The notes beneath the pieces were generated by a model that was not told the DNA's origin, made no database searches, and saw only the letters and a program-made list of their open reading frames with translations. DNA of 64,000 nucleotides, from positions 1 to 64,000 of the forward strand of contig CAJUBJ010000007.1 of the NCBI GenBank assembly GCA_910584655.1, read 5' to 3'. Position numbers and translations under genes: made by a program. Source of the stretch: an uncultured Bacilli bacterium. GTDB taxonomy: Bacteria > Bacillota_I > Bacilli_A > RF39 > UBA660. Position 1 is the stretch's first letter. Each line of letters begins with the position of its first letter. Of the stretch, positions 1 to 8,396 are shown one piece after another.

Positions 1-20
1 TACTTAGTTTTCAAAGATCA
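1..20 (-). promoter_or_regulatory. boxA-like element of an rRNA operon leader
   Basis: Read on the minus strand the edge of the window is TGATCTTTGAAAACTAAGTA, which closely resembles the CTTTGAAAACT leader/antitermination segment found just before 16S (and 23S) rRNA in Bacilli. A short GC-rich hairpin (34-51) lies just upstream and a strong promoter at 62-91. I infer that an rRNA operon begins just left of the window. Confidence 0.6.
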
Positions 21-61
21 TTTCTTTTTGCTTCCAAGCTCTTTTGCTTGGTTGCATTAGT

Positions 62-91
62 AATATATCAAATACTCTATAACTTTGTCAA
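62..91 (-). promoter_or_regulatory. Strong sigma-A promoter, probably for an rRNA operon
   Basis: The minus strand shows a perfect TTGACA (86-91), an 18-base spacer and TATATT (62-67). An A-tract upstream resembles an UP element. It fires leftward into the boxA-like leader at 1-20, so it most likely drives an rRNA operon outside the window. Confidence 0.65.
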
Positions 92-230
92 CTTTTTTTT
101 TACTTTTTTTTAAAAAGTTTTTTTTGTTGACATTTTCATGTCATCTAAGTACTTAATATCTTAATTTTTATGCCTTCTTTCGAAAACATCTTTTTCAGTA
201 TATAACAAAAAAAGATGAAATGCAACAAAA

Positions 231-260
231 AAATCAAAAAAATTTAATTTTTTTTGATTT
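231..260 (-). terminator. AT-only intrinsic terminator
   Basis: Twelve-base perfect A/T stem (231-242 with 249-260), six-base loop, then Ts on the minus strand. It overlaps the stop codon of the DUF402 gene. Confidence 0.55.
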
Positions 261-777
261 CCTCATAAAGACTATAATATTTATCCACTATTCCAGGAGC
301 AAAAGGACCATTTTCATTTCTTTTTTTCTCTATTAAATAAGTTAATTCGGACTTTATTATAGAATCCAACTCTTCAGAATACTTCATTATCTTTTTATGG
401 TAATTGTATTCATTTCGATCCAAAACTCTAAATCCACCATCTGGAAATACTCTTAAATCCAAATCATAATCAATATATTTGATAGATTCACCATCTATTA
501 TATATGGTGATGCAATATTGCAATAATAAAATAAACCAAACTTTTTTAACTGACCAATAATATTAAACCAATGATTTTTATAAAAAAACAATACAGCAGG
601 TTCTGTAGTCATATGACTACGTCCATCCTTTTCAGTTATTTTAGTCCTTCCATTACCACATACTAAATATTCATCATTATTTTCTAATACAATTGCTTCT
701 TCTGAAGTATGTTCCAAAGTTCCATCATGTTTGTAACAACATATTTTAAGTTTATCTCCTACTTTTATTTTATTCAT
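244..777 (-). CDS. DUF402 nucleoside tri-/diphosphatase (Ntdp-like)
   Basis: Predicted cytosolic metal-dependent phosphatase of the DUF402 family, whose staphylococcal member hydrolyses nucleoside tri- and diphosphates. The family hallmarks are visible in order: YKHDG near the start, a TEKDGR segment, WFNIIGQ, YYCNIASPYI, the metal-site stretch KYIDYDLDLRVFPDG, then FRVLDRNEY and GPFAPGIVDKYY at the end. I start it at ATG 777 (MNKIKVGDKL), which aligns with the family N-terminus; the reading frame is open 18 codons further upstream but those residues look unrelated. About 177 residues, normal for the family. It is transcribed alone between the S41 protease terminator and the presumed rRNA promoter. 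Confidence 0.88.
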   Translation of the reverse strand: MNKIKVGDKLKICCYKHDGTLEHTSEEAIVLENNDEYLVCGNGRTKITEKDGRSHMTTEPAVLFFYKNHWFNIIGQLKKFGLFYYCNIASPYIIDGESIKYIDYDLDLRVFPDGGFRVLDRNEYNYHKKIMKYSEELDSIIKSELTYLIEKKRNENGPFAPGIVDKYYSLYEEIKKN

Positions 778-830
778 ACTATCCCGCTTTCGTTTCCCAT
801 TATATAATATTTTTCCCAAAATAACAAACA

Positions 831-852
831 AAGATACCCAAACAGGTATCTT
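831..852 (-). terminator. Intrinsic terminator of the S41 protease gene
   Basis: Stem AAGATACC/GGTATCTT with a six-base loop. It overlaps the stop codon and is followed on the minus strand by a T-rich tail. Confidence 0.65.
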
Positions 853-2359
853 ATTTGCCTAATATTTCTATCGCTTTATCTAATTGCATATCATATAAAG
901 TTGTTCCCTCAAGCTTATTATCAATATCAAAATCTGGTTCAATTCCAATTTCATCTATGCATTCTCCATTAGGACGTAACCATTTTGCAGAAGTATACTT
1001 AACAATTGTATCTTCATAATACTTCATAGTTTGAACTTTACCTTTGCCATATGTCTTTTTACCAACAATTGTTGCACCATAACTATCATGTAAAGCAGCA
1101 GTTAAAATTTCAGCTGCAGACGCTGTCGAATTATTAACCAAAATAACTACAGCATAATCACGCTTATCATTTGTTTCATCTTTGTATGTCGTTATTTTAT
1201 TTTTATTCTCTAGTGAATAAATAACTTCACCTTTTTCCAAAAATAAACTTGAAATATTAGTAGCTGCATTTAAATATCCACCAGTATTACCTCTTAAATC
1301 AATTATTAACGAATCAATTCCTTTACTTTCTAAATCTAATAAACTATTTTGAAACTCTTCAAATGCTTTAGAAGAAAAAGCATTTAAGGAAATATATCCA
1401 ATATTCCTCTTTTTATTTGGACTTTTTATTATATTAGAAGTAGTCGTTGGTACATCAACAATACTTGCTTTAATTTTAAAACTAATTTTTTCTCCGTTTC
1501 TTAATACTGTTAAAGAATTCTCATTTTCCATATCAATTAAAGAACTAAAATCTACATAATTTTGAGAATTAATAGACACATTATTTATCTCAACAATTAC
1601 ATCTCCTGCTTTTATTCCAACTTTTTCTGCGGGAGAATTTTTATAGACATCATTAACTAAATTTCCTGTTACAACAATCCCTAATCCTTCATAACTGCCA
1701 TCTAACATTTCAGTTAAACTACTAGAATCATCCTGATTTAAATATATTGAATAATTATCTTCTAAAAAATCAACCATACCTTCCATAGCTGCTTTCATCA
1801 TTAATTCCGAATCTACTTCTTCATAATAATTATCAACTATTTCTGAATACGTACTTAAAAAATCTTGAACATTCTTATCAGCTATCAAATCATTGTTAAT
1901 CATATGCATTCCTTTTTTAAACTGATTATTCAATATAATACCTGTCAAAACACATGAAACAATAGCTACTACAACTACAATAATAAGTAAATCTAAAATA
2001 TCTAAGTTAAATTTCCCATTAAATTTTGCTTTTCTTTTTTTCTTTTTTACCTTTTTCTTTTTATATAATTTAACAGCTTCACTATCGCCTTTTTTCGTTC
2101 TAAGATTAGCTTTTGACATAAAAACTTCTTTCAATGATACTTTTTTATCAACCTTTTTTACTTTTCTTTGATTACTTTTTTTATTTTTAACATTATCTTT
2201 TTCATTAATTTCTTTATTTGCTTTACTCTTATTTACACTTTTATTCTCTTTTAAATCAAAATCAAATTTCTTTAATTCTTCAACATTATGTTTATTTTTT
2301 ATTTTCGACTTATTAGATGAACTATTACTTTTCTTTGCCTTTTTTTCATTATCCTTCAT
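851..2359 (-). CDS. Membrane-anchored S41 carboxy-terminal processing protease
   Basis: Periplasm-facing serine protease of the CtpA/CtpB family, about 502 residues from ATG 2359; GGAAGGTG lies just before that start, whereas the upstream in-frame ATGs overlap it. Order of parts: a Lys/Asn-rich cytoplasmic tail of about 117 residues, one membrane helix (about 121-143), a linker helix region, a PDZ domain (GLGIVV, then SPAEKVGIKAGDVIVEIN), and the S41 domain with IIDLRGNTGG. The catalytic serine is about residue 414 in STASAAEIL and the catalytic lysine about 439 in GKKTYGKGKVQ. Family members process exported proteins, often sporulation or envelope targets. The cytoplasmic tail is far longer than usual for the family, which generally has only a few residues before the helix. 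Confidence 0.93.
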   Translation of the reverse strand: MKDNEKKAKKSNSSSNKSKIKNKHNVEELKKFDFDLKENKSVNKSKANKEINEKDNVKNKKSNQRKVKKVDKKVSLKEVFMSKANLRTKKGDSEAVKLYKKKKVKKKKRKAKFNGKFNLDILDLLIIVVVVAIVSCVLTGIILNNQFKKGMHMINNDLIADKNVQDFLSTYSEIVDNYYEEVDSELMMKAAMEGMVDFLEDNYSIYLNQDDSSSLTEMLDGSYEGLGIVVTGNLVNDVYKNSPAEKVGIKAGDVIVEINNVSINSQNYVDFSSLIDMENENSLTVLRNGEKISFKIKASIVDVPTTTSNIIKSPNKKRNIGYISLNAFSSKAFEEFQNSLLDLESKGIDSLIIDLRGNTGGYLNAATNISSLFLEKGEVIYSLENKNKITTYKDETNDKRDYAVVILVNNSTASAAEILTAALHDSYGATIVGKKTYGKGKVQTMKYYEDTIVKYTSAKWLRPNGECIDEIGIEPDFDIDNKLEGTTLYDMQLDKAIEILGK

Positions 2360-2434
2360 AAATTCACCTTCCATTCTAAATAATATCATAAAGAATATAA
2401 TAATTAAATAAAAATTATTTTCTTAAAAAAAGAA

Positions 2435-2492
2435 AAAAAGTTTAATTAGATAAATATAATCAATTAGATTTATTCATCCTCATAAACTTTTT
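2435..2492 (-). terminator. Possible terminator downstream of the 2491-3048 gene
   Basis: Outer stem AAAAAGTTTA/TAAACTTTTT encloses a second imperfect AT helix, and a T-tract follows on the minus strand. No G/C-rich core, so it is tentative. Confidence 0.4.
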
Positions 2493-3048
2493 ATTTCTCT
2501 TCTAAGCCTAACTCTTTTTCCATTTTAGCATAATCAACTATATATTTATTAATTTTGCCACCTTTTACTTTAATTAGTGTTATATCTCCAACTTTAATTT
2601 CCTCTAAATTCTTAGCATTAACATTAACATTTTCTGGATCATAATAATCTGAATTAAACACATTAGATAAATCAACAGTATAAATATGTAAGTGCTTTTC
2701 TTTTTTAGCATAATTATAAACTAACGTAGACATATCATTTATATAGTCTCCTTCAGCAGTATTATAAATAGCAACATAATATTCATCATATGGTCTATTT
2801 AATAGTTGACCCATAATTGTTACCTCATAATTAATAGTACCTGGTGTAACTGTTTCAGCTTCATCAGTTTTATCTTTAAATAAATCTTTAGTAACAAAAG
2901 CTCTTGTTGTCAAATATATAGCACCAACACAAGCAAGCACAACTACCATCACAATTAAAAACTTTTTAATTTCATCTTGTTCAGTAGTCCTATAATTTAC
3001 TTTATTCTTTTTTACTTTATTTTTTACTTTGTTTTTTTCTTTTTCCAT
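2491..3048 (-). CDS. Single-pass membrane protein of unknown function
   Basis: 185 residues: a very basic cytoplasmic N-terminus (Lys/Asn repeats, first 28 residues), one membrane helix (about 30-50), then an extracytoplasmic domain of about 130 residues. The outer part reads like an alternating alpha/beta domain (INYEVTIMGQLLNR, YYVAIYNTAEG, HLHIYTVDLSNVF, ITLIKVKGGKINKYI), so a thioredoxin-like fold is possible, but there is no CxxC and I cannot name it. The start has AGGTGG seven bases upstream. Independent unit between the S41 gene and a lipoprotein gene. Confidence 0.75.
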   Translation of the reverse strand: MEKEKNKVKNKVKKNKVNYRTTEQDEIKKFLIVMVVVLACVGAIYLTTRAFVTKDLFKDKTDEAETVTPGTINYEVTIMGQLLNRPYDEYYVAIYNTAEGDYINDMSTLVYNYAKKEKHLHIYTVDLSNVFNSDYYDPENVNVNAKNLEEIKVGDITLIKVKGGKINKYIVDYAKMEKELGLEEK

Positions 3049-3147
3049 TTAAACCACCTTGTCCCAATTATACCACATTTAAAGTCTAAATCAAATAAAT
3101 GTTAACTACTCTCTTTTATAATGGTTTAAACATTTAAAATATATTCA

Positions 3148-4152
3148 CTATTTTTCAACAACTATATTAGTTCCATTCATAGAATCAGCAATATTAAGTA
3201 TTTCAGCAGTTGTTAAATCATTACTAGCTAAATAATAATCAACATTATTAGCTGTCCAAGATAAAGAATTTGTACTTAACGCCCCTATAGTATTGCTAAG
3301 CATAAGAGGATCTCCATACACTGGTATAACTTCAAACTCCTCATTAACCTTACTCATTTCTTCAATTAAAACAAAGTTTTTATCCCCATTAAACGTTAAA
3401 ATAACTCTTTCACCTGTATCTGTACTAACAGTTTCTTTTCCCTTTAAATAAGTATTAGAAGGTACATAAAGTGGATATATAATATCTTGCAACGAAGATG
3501 TCTCTGTAGTCATATTATCTGTACTACAACAATTTTCATCAACTAACTTATTAACATCAAAATCCTCTTCCTTCAAATTAGCTTTATAATCAATTTTATT
3601 AAATGTAACCTTAATAGCCATAATATCCTCAGTATCATAAACACTAACATTCTTCAAATTCATATCTTTATCAAAAAAAATCTTCTCATAACTTAAATTA
3701 CTATTATTTGGATATACAACTGGAACAGTTAAAGAATAACCATCATCCTCTTCATTAAATTTAACATCATTTGCATCTTCAATATCCTTAACCAAAGTAT
3801 TCAAAATATAAGATTGACTACTATTATAAGGCCACTCACTAACAAACTTATAACTTTTATTTAAACTAGGAGTAACTACATATACTTCATTATTATTACG
3901 TAATATTACTTGTTCATGGTTATTTAAAGTATTAATCATATCAACTTTAAAATAATCATCATCCATATAATAAACTTTAATATCATAAGTAAAAGTATCT
4001 TCAGAATTATAAATCTCCATTTTACTTTCTACAGTATAAGACTTAGATGAATCAACAGTTTCCTTAAAATTGTCAATCAATTTATCCTTATCAACTTTAC
4101 CACACCCTGTTAATAACAAAATACTTATTAACAATAATAATATTTTTTTCAT
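3148..4152 (-). CDS. Lipoprotein with LolA-like and DUF4367-like parts
   Basis: 334-residue surface lipoprotein. The signal peptide ends in the lipobox LLTGC (Cys17), so it would be lipidated by Lgt, which is encoded at 28139-28957. Residues about 20-200 look like a LolA/GerS-type antiparallel sheet domain (YTVESKMEIY, VYVVTPSLNKSYKF, KNVSVYDTEDIMAIKVTF). The C-terminal 110 residues fit the DUF4367 pattern, with YVPSNTYLKG, a central strand pair, then SLSWTANNVDYYLASNDL and EILNIADSM. In other Firmicutes such proteins act in envelope or spore assembly; its role here is unknown. It is divergent from the DUF378 gene. Confidence 0.72.
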   Translation of the reverse strand: MKKILLLLISILLLTGCGKVDKDKLIDNFKETVDSSKSYTVESKMEIYNSEDTFTYDIKVYYMDDDYFKVDMINTLNNHEQVILRNNNEVYVVTPSLNKSYKFVSEWPYNSSQSYILNTLVKDIEDANDVKFNEEDDGYSLTVPVVYPNNSNLSYEKIFFDKDMNLKNVSVYDTEDIMAIKVTFNKIDYKANLKEEDFDVNKLVDENCCSTDNMTTETSSLQDIIYPLYVPSNTYLKGKETVSTDTGERVILTFNGDKNFVLIEEMSKVNEEFEVIPVYGDPLMLSNTIGALSTNSLSWTANNVDYYLASNDLTTAEILNIADSMNGTNIVVEK

Positions 4153-4255
4153 AACACCAACCTTTTCTAATTAAATAATATTTAAGAAAATAATAAATAT
4201 TCATACATAAAATAAAAATAATTACTAATACTATTAATAGAAAAGGAAGGTTTAT

Positions 4256-4459
4256 ATGGAAATAATTAAGAAAATAGCACTTGTATTTACAATTATTGGT
4301 GCATTAAACTGGGGCTTAATTGGTTTATTTAATTTAAACTTAGTTACTATGTTAATAAAAAGTACCTTAATTAATAATATTATATATATTATTATTGGTA
4401 TTGCATCAATAATATGTATTGCATATTTTTTCGAAGAAAAAATGGCTCTAGAAGACTAG
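4256..4459 (+). CDS. DUF378 family small membrane protein (YuzA-like)
   Basis: 67 residues with two hydrophobic helices (about 6-28 and 40-58). The DUF378 signature is clear: IGALNWGLIGLFNLNLV between the helices. Function of the family is not known. AAAAGGAAGG before the ATG is a strong ribosome site. Its stop codon lies inside a terminator hairpin shared with the convergent cdaR gene. Confidence 0.85.
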   Translation: MEIIKKIALVFTIIGALNWGLIGLFNLNLVTMLIKSTLINNIIYIIIGIASIICIAYFFEEKMALED

Positions 4460-4467
4460 AGTCATTT
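4440..4467 (+). terminator. Bidirectional terminator between DUF378 gene and cdaR
   Basis: Twelve-base stem (4440-4451 with 4456-4467, one G-U pair) with an AAGA tetraloop. T-tracts follow on both strands, so it can end both convergent genes. Confidence 0.8.
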
Positions 4468-4474
4468 TATTTTT

Positions 4475-5884
4475 TTAATTATTATTTGATTTAGATAATA
4501 TTATACTTACATTTTTTGTAACTATATATTGTAATCTTGAATCATTTCCTTCAATTTTTACTGGAACTGAATATTGGCCTGTACTATATCCTGTTAAATC
4601 AACATAAGCATAGATACCAGGAGAATTTTCATCGATTTCATTTATAACAGATTCAACACCTATTACCTGAATTTCAACATTCTTTTCTTCAGTCTTTAAT
4701 AAGTTAGCTGTTAAACCATTAGGAACATTTGATGTTCTTATTTCAGAAATAGTTATAGTCTTTTGCTTAGCCTCACCAAAGTTAAGTACAACAGTAACGC
4801 TTTCATCACTAATACTTCTAACACCAGATGGCTTTGAGAATGTAACTTTTGACGTCTTAGAACCATTATTTCCTTGTCCATCTGCATCTATAGATACTGG
4901 TATGCTTTCAATATTTTCTAAAGCACTCTCATCACCATAAATTGTTGTTTCAAACTCATTTGCATCAATACCATTGATTGTAATTGAAGATATTGCTTTT
5001 CCACTTACAAGATTTCCAGTAATTTGTACCTTTACAGGAACTTTCTTAGAGTAAGAATTAAGTTCTACCTTAGCACTTATATTTGTTGCCACAATCTCAA
5101 CATTATCTATTATATTTCCGTCTGATCCATAAGCTACAAGATTTAAATTATCTAAAGTATATGTACCAGCTTTAGTAAATTCTTCATTTTTCAAATCAAT
5201 CAATGCTTTAATAGAAGCAATAGAATCAATTGTATCTTGAGAACCTCTAACAACAACATCTGATTTTGATAACTCAACAGATTTTACACTTAACTTAGGA
5301 TCTAAGTCATCTTGATTTAATAAGTCATAACTAACAGTTTTATTATCGCTTACCTTTTCTTTGATTGTTACTGTAACATAAGTTGGATCAATTTTATAAC
5401 TTACATTATTTAAAGGTTTATTATAAGTTAATTTCACTCTAACAGGACTATCACTTGCTTGATAATCAGTTAAATCAACAACAACTTTATTATCACCTAA
5501 TTTTTCAGCTAAATAAATTTCCTTTTTCTTCCCAATTAAAGTCATATCAACAGTCTCAGGAATACCTTCTATAACATAAGCACTACTATTATATTCAACC
5601 TCAACTGGAATATTTGTTAAAAATTTTGCATCATTATTTACTAAAGATATTGCTTCATTATCAACAAAATAAAATAATACTAAAGCAAAAATTAAAGACA
5701 AAATTAGTAAAGCATTTGGTCTATTCAATATTTTTTCAATTTTACTATCTTTTCCCAACTTATTTTGAATCTTATATACTAAAGTACTTATAGGAGTAAC
5801 AATTACTTTATCCAAAACTTTATATAATCCAACAAAAATATTCTTTAAAGGATTACTTTTATTATTATTTTTTTTAGATTTCAT
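4475..5884 (-). CDS. cdaR: CdaA regulator with YbbR repeats
   Basis: About 469 residues. A basic cytoplasmic N-terminus is followed by one membrane helix (ALLILSLIFALVLFYFVD) and a long extracytoplasmic part made of successive YbbR repeats, each carrying the pattern of paired beta strands around VxVxGxxxxI (for example VVVRGSQDTIDSIASIKALIDL). YbbR proteins bind and modulate the diadenylate cyclase CdaA. I place the start at ATG 5884, with GAAGGTG six to eight bases upstream; a GTG at 5899 is in frame but overlaps that site. The gene overlaps the end of cdaA by 11 bases, so the two are translationally coupled. Confidence 0.9.
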   Translation of the reverse strand: MKSKKNNNKSNPLKNIFVGLYKVLDKVIVTPISTLVYKIQNKLGKDSKIEKILNRPNALLILSLIFALVLFYFVDNEAISLVNNDAKFLTNIPVEVEYNSSAYVIEGIPETVDMTLIGKKKEIYLAEKLGDNKVVVDLTDYQASDSPVRVKLTYNKPLNNVSYKIDPTYVTVTIKEKVSDNKTVSYDLLNQDDLDPKLSVKSVELSKSDVVVRGSQDTIDSIASIKALIDLKNEEFTKAGTYTLDNLNLVAYGSDGNIIDNVEIVATNISAKVELNSYSKKVPVKVQITGNLVSGKAISSITINGIDANEFETTIYGDESALENIESIPVSIDADGQGNNGSKTSKVTFSKPSGVRSISDESVTVVLNFGEAKQKTITISEIRTSNVPNGLTANLLKTEEKNVEIQVIGVESVINEIDENSPGIYAYVDLTGYSTGQYSVPVKIEGNDSRLQYIVTKNVSIILSKSNNN

Positions 5885-6698
5885 CTGTTTCACCTTCACC
5901 TTCTACGCCATCAGCATTGTAGAATAATTCAGTTTTAGGTTTCAATTCATCAACTAACATCATTCTGAATTCATCTAAACTTAAATTATAATGAATTTCA
6001 TGATCAACAGCTATACTAATTCTTCCTGTTTCTTCAGACACAATCAAAGCAACAGCATCAGTTTCCTCTGCAATACCAAGCGCAGCTCTATGACGTGTTC
6101 CTAATTTTTTATTTAAATTAGGATCCATACTTGTTTTAAATACTGCTCCTGCACAAGTAATTCTATCACCCTGAATTATAACTCCACCATCATGAAGCGG
6201 ACTATTAGGGAAGAAAATTGTTCCCAATAATGGACTTGTTAAATCAGCATATACCTTAGTTGCTGGAGTAATATAATCTTGTAATGATACATCTCTTTCA
6301 ATAACCATTAATGCACCAATTTTATTCTTTCTTAAATACTCTACAGCATCCATAATCTCATAAACTACTTTTTCACGTTCTTCTACTGTTAGTATCTTAT
6401 GACGACCCAATAATTTTGTTCTACCAATAGACTCTAAGAAACTTCTTATTTCTGGTTGGAATAAAATTATAATCGCTAAAGGTCCCCACTCAAAAACATA
6501 CTCAAGTAATACACCAACAGTATAAAGATTTAACCATTCACTTAATAGTTTAAATAGTAAAATTATAATAACTCCTTTTACTATCAAAATCATTTTTACG
6601 TTATTCTTAACGTTCTTTAATATATAATAAGCCATACACCATACTACGCATATGTCTAAAATTTTTGTAAATATTGACCAAATTGTTGCTAAAGTCAT
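5874..6698 (-). CDS. cdaA: Diadenylate cyclase CdaA
   Basis: 274 residues, makes c-di-AMP from two ATP. Three N-terminal membrane helices (about 8-85) precede the DAC domain. The catalytic motifs are intact: LHDGGVIIQGDRI (DGA-type motif, with Gly in the third position) and GTRHRAALGI (RHR motif). Length and layout match CdaA/DacA, including the coiled helix before the cyclase domain (LTVEEREKVVYEI). It forms an overlapping pair with cdaR. In many Bacilli glmM follows directly, but here the pair ends at a terminator. Confidence 0.95.
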   Translation of the reverse strand: MTLATIWSIFTKILDICVVWCMAYYILKNVKNNVKMILIVKGVIIILLFKLLSEWLNLYTVGVLLEYVFEWGPLAIIILFQPEIRSFLESIGRTKLLGRHKILTVEEREKVVYEIMDAVEYLRKNKIGALMVIERDVSLQDYITPATKVYADLTSPLLGTIFFPNSPLHDGGVIIQGDRITCAGAVFKTSMDPNLNKKLGTRHRAALGIAEETDAVALIVSEETGRISIAVDHEIHYNLSLDEFRMMLVDELKPKTELFYNADGVEGEGETDEI

Positions 6699-6768
6699 TC
6701 TTCAACACTCCTCTTTACGATACTAATTATAACATTTAACCACTATAAAAAACAACCAAAATAAAAAA

Positions 6769-6784
6769 AGAACCAATCGGTTCT
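6769..6784 (-). terminator. Intrinsic terminator of the DUF3048 gene
   Basis: Stem AGAACC/GGTTCT with AATC loop, followed on the minus strand by seven Ts and ATTTT. Located between the DUF3048 gene and cdaA. Confidence 0.75.
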
Positions 6785-6791
6785 ATATTTT

Positions 6792-7865
6792 TTAAGTTAT
6801 ATTTAATTCACCATTCATAGGTTGTATTTGAATAAAAGTATTTCCATCATTAACATTTATTTCAGTCCCATCCATAAAAGTATAAATAGTTTGAGCAGTT
6901 CTTGACTCCTTAGACCATTTAATAGGAACAGCATACCCATTACTTATATAGTATCCAGAACCTTTTCCAATATTGTCAATGTCTTGTCGTCCTTTTACAT
7001 CGCCACTTAACGTATGGTTAGACACCTTATAAGTTATTATATTCTTAACAGTATACTGTTCTTTAGTTACATAGTCACAATGCTTATCACCATTAACATA
7101 TCTTAAATATTTCTTACTTTCTTGATCATACTTATACCCTGTTGTATTAACACTTGAATATTTTATATCTACACTATTTGCTGGTATAGATCCAACCATT
7201 TCTTCCAGTTCTACATCTTCAACAGTATAATTAAGTAGCATATCTTTATTTAAGCTCTTCCTATATCCATAATCATCTATTCCTTTATTTATCATTGCCA
7301 TTTTAGTAAAACCAGTATGTTCCAAACTTACATTCAAGTTATTTTCCCTATAAAAGTATTTGCCTTCTGTATATAATCCATTTATATTATTTATTTTTAG
7401 TTTATCTATATCATTTTTAGCCATATCACTCCAACCCCAGTGAACATAAATAGCATCATTTTCTAAAACATAATCCAAAAAATAATGTCTAGAACTACGA
7501 ACAGAACCTATTTTATCAACATCAGAGTCTTTATAAAGTGCCATATATCTTGTTGATCCACCCTCTACAATAATTTCATAAACTAAGTAAGCATCTTGTA
7601 ATCCCATATGATACTTTCTAGCCGTAGAATTATTATTTATCATTACAGCAATAGGTCTACTATCACTTGATTCATCAAATATTTGCAACTTTTTTTCTTC
7701 ATTTAAAATAACATTTTTTATATCTTTTACCTTATCAACAACTCCTGAAAAATTTCCTTTAATAAAAAATAGTTCAAAAATAATAACAAATAACAACAAC
7801 AAAATTATTATAAAATACTTTTTGCCATTCTTTTTATCTCTCTTCCTTTTATTTGCACCTGACAT
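6792..7865 (-). CDS. DUF3048 (YerB-like) membrane-anchored protein
   Basis: 357 residues. A basic start is followed by one membrane helix (about 17-36), then two extracytoplasmic lobes of the DUF3048 type. The first begins with RPIAVMINNNSTARKYHMGL and contains GGSTRYMALYKDSDVDKIGSVRSSRHYFLDYV and HWGWSDMAKNDI, both typical of the family. The second contains VKNIITYKVS, GYAVPIKWSKES and the ending NGNTFIQIQP-type strand. Unlike B. subtilis YerB there is no lipobox; the helix is an uncleaved anchor. The biochemical role of the family is unknown. Own start with TAGGTG. Confidence 0.85.
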   Translation of the reverse strand: MSGANKRKRDKKNGKKYFIIILLLLFVIIFELFFIKGNFSGVVDKVKDIKNVILNEEKKLQIFDESSDSRPIAVMINNNSTARKYHMGLQDAYLVYEIIVEGGSTRYMALYKDSDVDKIGSVRSSRHYFLDYVLENDAIYVHWGWSDMAKNDIDKLKINNINGLYTEGKYFYRENNLNVSLEHTGFTKMAMINKGIDDYGYRKSLNKDMLLNYTVEDVELEEMVGSIPANSVDIKYSSVNTTGYKYDQESKKYLRYVNGDKHCDYVTKEQYTVKNIITYKVSNHTLSGDVKGRQDIDNIGKGSGYYISNGYAVPIKWSKESRTAQTIYTFMDGTEINVNDGNTFIQIQPMNGELNIT

Positions 7866-7944
7866 AGAAACACCTACTATCTTATCTTGATTATATCATA
7901 CTTAAATATATCTTAAATAATTCATAAAATTTACTTAACATAAA

Positions 7945-7969
7945 AAAGACAAGTATACCACTTGTCTTT
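7945..7969 (-). terminator. Intrinsic terminator of smpB
   Basis: Perfect ten-base stem AAAGACAAGT/ACTTGTCTTT, five-base loop, then a T-tract on the minus strand. It overlaps the smpB stop codon. Confidence 0.85.
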
Positions 7970-8396
7970 ATCTCATTCTCTGAGCTTCTCTTTTTAAATC
8001 GCGTTCTTTAATAGTTTCTCTTTTATCATATAGCTTTTTACCCTTGCCCACTCCTAAAAGAATTTTAACTTTATTTCTAACTAAGTAGGCTTTAACTGGA
8101 ACTAAACTATAACCTTCTCTTTCAATTTTTTCTTTCAACTTCTTTATTTCATTCTTATGTAACAAAAGCTTTCTAGGTCTTCTTTCCTGATGATTAAATT
8201 GATTTCCTTCTTCATACTTTGCAATATACATATTGACCAAATAAACTTCTCCATTACGAATCAATGCAAAAGTATCTTTTAAATCTCCAGATCCTCTTCT
8301 TAAAGACTTTATCTCAGTCCCTTTTAATTCAATCCCACATTCAATAGTATCTTCTATATAATAATCAAAATTAGCTTTCTTGTTTTTTATTTCCAT
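7968..8396 (-). CDS. smpB: SsrA-binding protein SmpB
   Basis: About 142 residues, binds tmRNA and brings it to stalled ribosomes. Family blocks: NKKANFDYYIEDTIECGIELKGTEIKSLR, LKDTFALI, YLVNMYIAKYEEGNQFNH, RKLLLHKNEI and the basic C-terminus GKGKKLYDKRETIKERDLKRE. Starts are possible at ATG 8405 or 8396; 8396 matches the usual N-terminus and leaves room for AAAGG. It overlaps the 3' end of rnr by about 26 bases, so smpB is coupled to RNase R, its functional partner in trans-translation. No ssrA (tmRNA) gene was seen nearby. Confidence 0.95.
   Translation of the reverse strand: MEIKNKKANFDYYIEDTIECGIELKGTEIKSLRRGSGDLKDTFALIRNGEVYLVNMYIAKYEEGNQFNHQERRPRKLLLHKNEIKKLKEKIEREGYSLVPVKAYLVRNKVKILLGVGKGKKLYDKRETIKERDLKREAQRMR

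Noticed and set aside
127..155. Plus-strand TTGACA-17-TACTTA
   Set aside because: No plus-strand gene follows, and the -10 is poor. The AT-rich context makes chance matches likely.
7900..8000. Possible ssrA (tmRNA) gene next to smpB
   Set aside because: The intergenic space is only about 100 bases and holds the smpB terminator; no tRNA-like ends or tag frame seen.
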